From Bacteroidales bacterium (lineage in GTDB: Bacteria; Bacteroidota; Bacteroidia; Bacteroidales; VadinHA17): a DNA stretch of 9,603 nucleotides. Positions 6,814-9,603 of the stretch are shown piece after piece. The stretch is taken from NCBI GenBank assembly GCA_003501665.1, contig DNOQ01000529.1, positions 14,618 to 24,220 of the forward strand, in the 5' to 3' direction. The position numbers were made by a program, and so were the translations under genes. Under the pieces are notes generated by a model that was not told where the DNA came from, made no database searches, and saw nothing but the letters and a program-made list of their open reading frames with translations. The first letter of the stretch is position 1. The number at the start of each line of letters is the position of its first letter.

Positions 6814-7669
6814 ATTGTTTTCTGTATTCCAACGGGGTAAGTCCTGTGATCTTCTTGAATTGTTTATTAAAATGACTTATATTATTGAATCCACTGTTCA
6901 GACCTACTCTTAATATGCTGAGGTCAGGATCCATCAATAATTTACACGCAAAATCCACTTTTATCTGGTTCAGGTATTCGAATATGGTCATTCCCATATT
7001 CATCTTAAAAAAATGACAAAGTGAACCCTTGGCCATATTGACTAAGTCTGCAATTTGCTCCAGATTCACAACATCAAGATAATTATTCATTAAAAATTCG
7101 TGAATCATTGATATCCTCCTGCTGCCTGTATCCAGGCGTTTCCGGAGATATTCCGAACTTGCAAGCTGTATAACAGTATCGCTCCTGCCTATGATATTCA
7201 TCAGCTTGTAGAAGTTCAGAATCCTGTCAAAGTTATTCATATACGGAAGCTGGAGCATTATTTCACTTACCTCGTTCAGGGATTGTCCAACAATTTGAAT
7301 TCCTCTTTCTGAATAGTTAAGGGCTCTGGAAACATTTCTGAATTCCGGCAAAGACAATAATTGCTGACATAGGACATCCGAATTGAATTGAAGAAATACC
7401 ATCTCCAGGAACCTGTTAGATGGATTGTATAAATCTTTATCTGCAATCCATACATGAGGAAGCCTTTGTCCGATAAAAACAAGATCTCCCGGGTGAAATT
7501 CAGAAATAGAATCAGCCACAATCCTCTTTCCGGTACCTTCAGTGATAAAGCTTATTTCATAACGATTGTGATAATGCCATGTGCTTTTTTCAAGATTGTC
7601 CTGAAATATCCCGATAAAAAATGATTCGTCTTCACTGATAACTAATTTTTCTAATTGGGCGTCTATCAT
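6794..7669 (-). CDS. AraC/XylS-family transcriptional regulator with N-terminal cupin
   Basis: A 291-residue DNA-binding regulator. The N-terminal part is an AraC-type cupin sensor: WHYHNRYEISFITEGTGK (31-48), then FHPGDLVFIGQRLPHVW (58-74), with His32, His34, Glu38 and His72 in the usual cupin positions. Residues about 185-285 form the AraC DNA-binding domain: a first helix-turn-helix near VNLEQIADLVNMAKGSLCHF (201-220) and a second near VGLNSGFNNISHFNKQFKK (255-273), ending in TGLTPLEYRKQFR. The domain order and length are those of sugar- or metabolite-responsive AraC proteins. It is divergent from the methyltransferase-like gene across a 167-bp region and convergent with the nitrilase-like gene. 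Neighbourhood makes the divergent gene the most likely target, possibly with autoregulation. The ligand is unknown. Confidence 0.92.
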   Translation of the reverse strand: MIDAQLEKLVISEDESFFIGIFQDNLEKSTWHYHNRYEISFITEGTGKRIVADSISEFHPGDLVFIGQRLPHVWIADKDLYNPSNRFLEMVFLQFNSDVLCQQLLSLPEFRNVSRALNYSERGIQIVGQSLNEVSEIMLQLPYMNNFDRILNFYKLMNIIGRSDTVIQLASSEYLRKRLDTGSRRISMIHEFLMNNYLDVVNLEQIADLVNMAKGSLCHFFKMNMGMTIFEYLNQIKVDFACKLLMDPDLSILRVGLNSGFNNISHFNKQFKKITGLTPLEYRKQFREFLH

Positions 7670-7836
7670 TCCTGCATTAAATAATTAAAAACCTTATAAA
7701 ATGTGAATATAGTATTAAAAATTGTAAGAATTGATGTGGACTTTGGCCAGATATGGTTTTATGTTTGTTATTATTATACTCTTTTCATGGAAATACAGGA
7801 TTCAGGGAAATTTTTTTACAAATTAATTATTAACGA
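7670..7836. promoter_or_regulatory. Divergent AraC / methyltransferase control region with candidate plus-strand promoter
   Basis: This 167-bp AT-rich spacer separates two divergent starts. TATGTTTG at 7760-7767 is an exact match to the Bacteroidota -7 consensus TAnnTTTG and would give the plus-strand gene a leader of about 65 bases. No TTG lies at the expected -33 distance (20 bases upstream reads GTGG; TTTG at 7742-7745 is too close). That is compatible with a promoter that depends on an activator such as the adjacent AraC protein. TTAATTATTAA (7823-7833), a perfect odd palindrome, sits just before the plus-strand start, and a near copy TTAAATAATTAA lies at 7677-7688 next to the AraC start. 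No clear minus-strand promoter was found. Confidence 0.4.
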
Positions 7837-8676
7837 ATGCAGACAATTCTCAGAGGACGTACCAGTGAAGTGATAATAGATACCGAAGGTCCTGTTGTTA
7901 TTATCGGAGAGAGCATTAATCCAACCCGGAGAAAGAAACTGATATCAACTCTTCAGGCGGGTAACTTTGATTACGTTCTGGAGCTTGCGGAAAGTCAGAT
8001 AAGGGCAGGTGCTGATGTTCTTGACGTAAATGTAGGTTTTCCTGGTGTTAACGAGGTGAACCTGTTACCTGAAACAGTCAGAATACTGCAGGATAAATTT
8101 GATGTACCCTTATGTCTCGATTCCCCTAATCCAAAAGCTATCGAAGCAGGACTTAAGGTAATTACAGGAAAATGCCTGATTAATTCGGTAAACGGAGAAG
8201 AGTCTTCGCTGAAAATTCTGTTACCCCTTGCAAAAGAATATGGAGCTGCAATAATTGGTATGTGCATGGATGATAATGGCATAACCAATGATCCTGAAAA
8301 GAGGTTTTCAATAGCTGAAAAGATAATTGAAAGAGCTTACAGGACAGGAATCGAAGCCGCTGACATAATAATTGATCCGTTGGCCATGGCTGTAAGTGGA
8401 GATCCGGAGGCATGTAGAATTACACTTGAGACAATACGTCTGATACATCAGAAACTCGGTCACAATATTACACAGGGAGCCAGTAATATTTCATTCGGAT
8501 TACCCGAAAGGGAATCATTGAATGCAGCATATATGGCAATATCAATTTTTAACGGCCTTACTTGTCCGATTGCAAATCCTGAAAAGATAACTACCATTGT
8601 CCGGTCAGCTGACCTGTTATTGGGCAGAGATGAATTTGCCATCAGGTTTGTTGAGTATTTTCAGAGCCGGCAATGA
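7837..8676 (+). CDS. Stand-alone methyltetrahydrofolate:corrinoid methyltransferase-like protein (pterin-binding TIM barrel)
   Basis: A 279-residue pterin-binding TIM barrel of the dihydropteroate synthase / MeTr superfamily. Family members move a methyl group between methyl-tetrahydrofolate and the cobalt of a corrinoid protein. Motifs in order are GESINPTRRK (24-33), GADVLDVNVG (58-67), CLDSPN (93-98), INSVNGE (115-121), IIDPLAMAVSGD (178-189) and GASNISFGLPERE (214-226). The four functional residues of acetogen AcsE (Asp75, Asn96, Asp160, Asn199) match Asp95, Asn116, Asp180 and Asn217 here, so activity is likely. The DHPS-type sulfonamide/pABA motifs are absent, and it lacks the other domains of MetH. 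No corrinoid protein, activator or demethylase gene lies nearby, so the pathway (acetogenic, O-demethylation, or methylamine/betaine use) is unknown. It is divergent from the AraC gene. No Shine-Dalgarno site is present. Confidence 0.85.
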   Translation: MQTILRGRTSEVIIDTEGPVVIIGESINPTRRKKLISTLQAGNFDYVLELAESQIRAGADVLDVNVGFPGVNEVNLLPETVRILQDKFDVPLCLDSPNPKAIEAGLKVITGKCLINSVNGEESSLKILLPLAKEYGAAIIGMCMDDNGITNDPEKRFSIAEKIIERAYRTGIEAADIIIDPLAMAVSGDPEACRITLETIRLIHQKLGHNITQGASNISFGLPERESLNAAYMAISIFNGLTCPIANPEKITTIVRSADLLLGRDEFAIRFVEYFQSRQ

Positions 8677-8718
8677 TCGACTCTTCTCATATCATTTTAT
8701 GTTTGGTTATCTGTCGGA

Positions 8719-9603
8719 CTAAGTCCTTTTGCTTCTTACTAATTTTGTATTTCCGCCTTCAGCCACTGTTATATCCATATTCCGTTTGTTCGTTTTCCAT
8801 GCACCTTTTGTAAAATCAGGTATTTCAACCGGATATGATTTGTTATTAACCGACCACTCGCTCAGGGGGAGTACCGAACTCCACGAAACTCCGTCATAAA
8901 CATCCATATCGAGGGGCAGTCCGTTATGCAAACAATCAATCATTCGCCACGACATTAATATATCTGCTCCAAACTCGGAACCGCTTTCTTTGCCTATTTC
9001 TCCCATCTTTTTCAGAATATCCGGTGTATATTGCTCTTCAAGCGCTTTATATTCTTCCTGAGAGATCCAACGACCCTGTTCATCAGAAATTCTGGCCGGT
9101 CTGGGATGTTCCAGAGCGGACCTTAATGTGCCGCAGATTTCCTCTTTTAGGGTGGATGGGCGTATTGTAGTAGCATCATGCTGTGTAATTATAGTCCTGC
9201 CCTGAGCTGTTTTTATGATAGAATTATTTATGTTACCTCTGAAATCCTTATCGGCAAACGGCTTATAGAATTCATCCTTTGATGCTAATTCTTTGGCAAT
9301 CTCTCCCATTTTGAAGTCTTTACTTTCAACGGATATAAGGAAGTCGAGCTTGTCGCCCCTGTTAATGTCCATTAAAAGGCAAATCCATTCAAATCCATGT
9401 ATCGGATAAATATTACCTTTCCTGTTGGCATATTGTTTCAGCCACCACATATCCCAATACATTTCTTTCGAGAAGTTATTCCTGATCTTATTGGCTATAT
9501 AACCGCCTTCTCCATGAACTATATCTCCAAAAAATCCCTGTCTGGCCATATTAAGAGTCCGTAACTGAAAACCATTGTATGCATAATTAGCCATCATCAT
9601 ACA
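8719..9603 (-). CDS. GH109 / Gfo-Idh-MocA-like protein, C-terminal part (runs off window)
   Basis: The frame stays open to the window edge, with a Cys codon before the run of three Met codons, so the apparent start there is internal and the NAD-binding N-terminal half lies outside. The visible 294 residues match the C-terminal domain of NAD-dependent GH109 glycosidases (alpha-N-acetylgalactosaminidase type). Landmarks are CMMMANYAYNG, LNMARQGFFGDIVHGEGGY (Tyr35), GNIYPIHGF (Tyr66, His69), MDINRGDKL, ITQHDATTIRP (about 139-149), LDMDVYDG and VLPLSEWSV followed by IPDFTKGAWK. The EGGY and YPxHG tyrosines and histidine correspond to active-site positions of that family. The segment between them is shorter than in the characterised enzyme, and the usual GHGGMD stretch reads SGSEFGADIL, so specificity may differ. 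Its C-terminal tail extends about 24 residues past PDFTKGAWK. It converges with the methyltransferase-like gene across 42 bp. Confidence 0.85.
   Translation of the reverse strand, partial: CMMMANYAYNGFQLRTLNMARQGFFGDIVHGEGGYIANKIRNNFSKEMYWDMWWLKQYANRKGNIYPIHGFEWICLLMDINRGDKLDFLISVESKDFKMGEIAKELASKDEFYKPFADKDFRGNINNSIIKTAQGRTIITQHDATTIRPSTLKEEICGTLRSALEHPRPARISDEQGRWISQEEYKALEEQYTPDILKKMGEIGKESGSEFGADILMSWRMIDCLHNGLPLDMDVYDGVSWSSVLPLSEWSVNNKSYPVEIPDFTKGAWKTNKRNMDITVAEGGNTKLVRSKRT

Noticed and set aside
7837..8676. Dihydropteroate synthase (folP)
   Set aside because: It shares the pterin-binding barrel, but the Asp/Asn set and the CLDSPN, INSVN and GASNISFGLPERE motifs match methyltetrahydrofolate methyltransferases.
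8677..8718. Terminator between the convergent methyltransferase and GH109-like genes
   Set aside because: Only short weak complementarity (CGAC with GTCG) is present in the 42-bp gap, with no GC-rich stem and adjoining T-run on either strand.
8719..9600. Treating the triple-Met at 9600-9592 as the true start of the last gene
   Set aside because: The frame is open through the window edge, and the Cys-Met-Met run matches an internal segment of GH109-type proteins, so the gene is truncated by the window.

Overview
The window looks like chromosomal DNA from a member of the Bacteroidota, probably an anaerobic Bacteroidales-like lineage. Four things point there. The str cluster has the order rpsL-rpsG-fusA-rpsJ with no tuf gene between fusA and rpsJ. 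The rpsL promoter has the Bacteroidota form (TACCTTTG at -7 with an upstream TTG). Most start codons are preceded by AT-rich sequence rather than a Shine-Dalgarno site. The second EF-G belongs to the type known from Bacteroides. The genus cannot be fixed from the sequence alone.

Layout. Bases 1-3183 (minus strand) hold the streptomycin operon: rpsL (S12), rpsG (S7), fusA (canonical EF-G) and the start of rpsJ (S10), tightly packed and read from a strong-looking promoter near 3230-3259. Bases 3184-3589 are a 406-bp divergent control region with inverted repeats and no convincing gene. Bases 3590-5746 (plus strand) encode a second, full-length EF-G. It keeps the translocation domains, but its G domain lacks the catalytic His and has altered switch I and NKxD motifs. 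A possible terminator hairpin follows, then an exported nitrilase-superfamily amidohydrolase (5872-6813). This gene runs tail to tail into a minus-strand AraC-type regulator (6794-7669), with a 20-bp overlap of the two ends. A 167-bp control region separates the regulator from a divergent gene for a stand-alone methyltetrahydrofolate:corrinoid methyltransferase-like protein (7837-8676). The right edge holds the C-terminal part of a GH109/Gfo-Idh-MocA-like protein on the minus strand (8719-9603, running off the window).

How the genes relate. The left half is translation machinery. The canonical GTP-driven EF-G lies in its operon, and a paralog apparently unable to hydrolyse GTP normally is transcribed divergently from the same intergenic region. 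In Bacteroides thetaiotaomicron such a paralog (EF-G2, fusA2) supports translation without GTP hydrolysis during carbon starvation, so this intergenic region may help set which translocase is made. The right half is accessory metabolism with a local AraC regulator. The methyltransferase has no corrinoid protein or partner gene in view, so its pathway is not determined. The most noteworthy items are the GTPase-defective EF-G paralog beside the str operon and its structured upstream region, followed by the orphan corrinoid methyltransferase.
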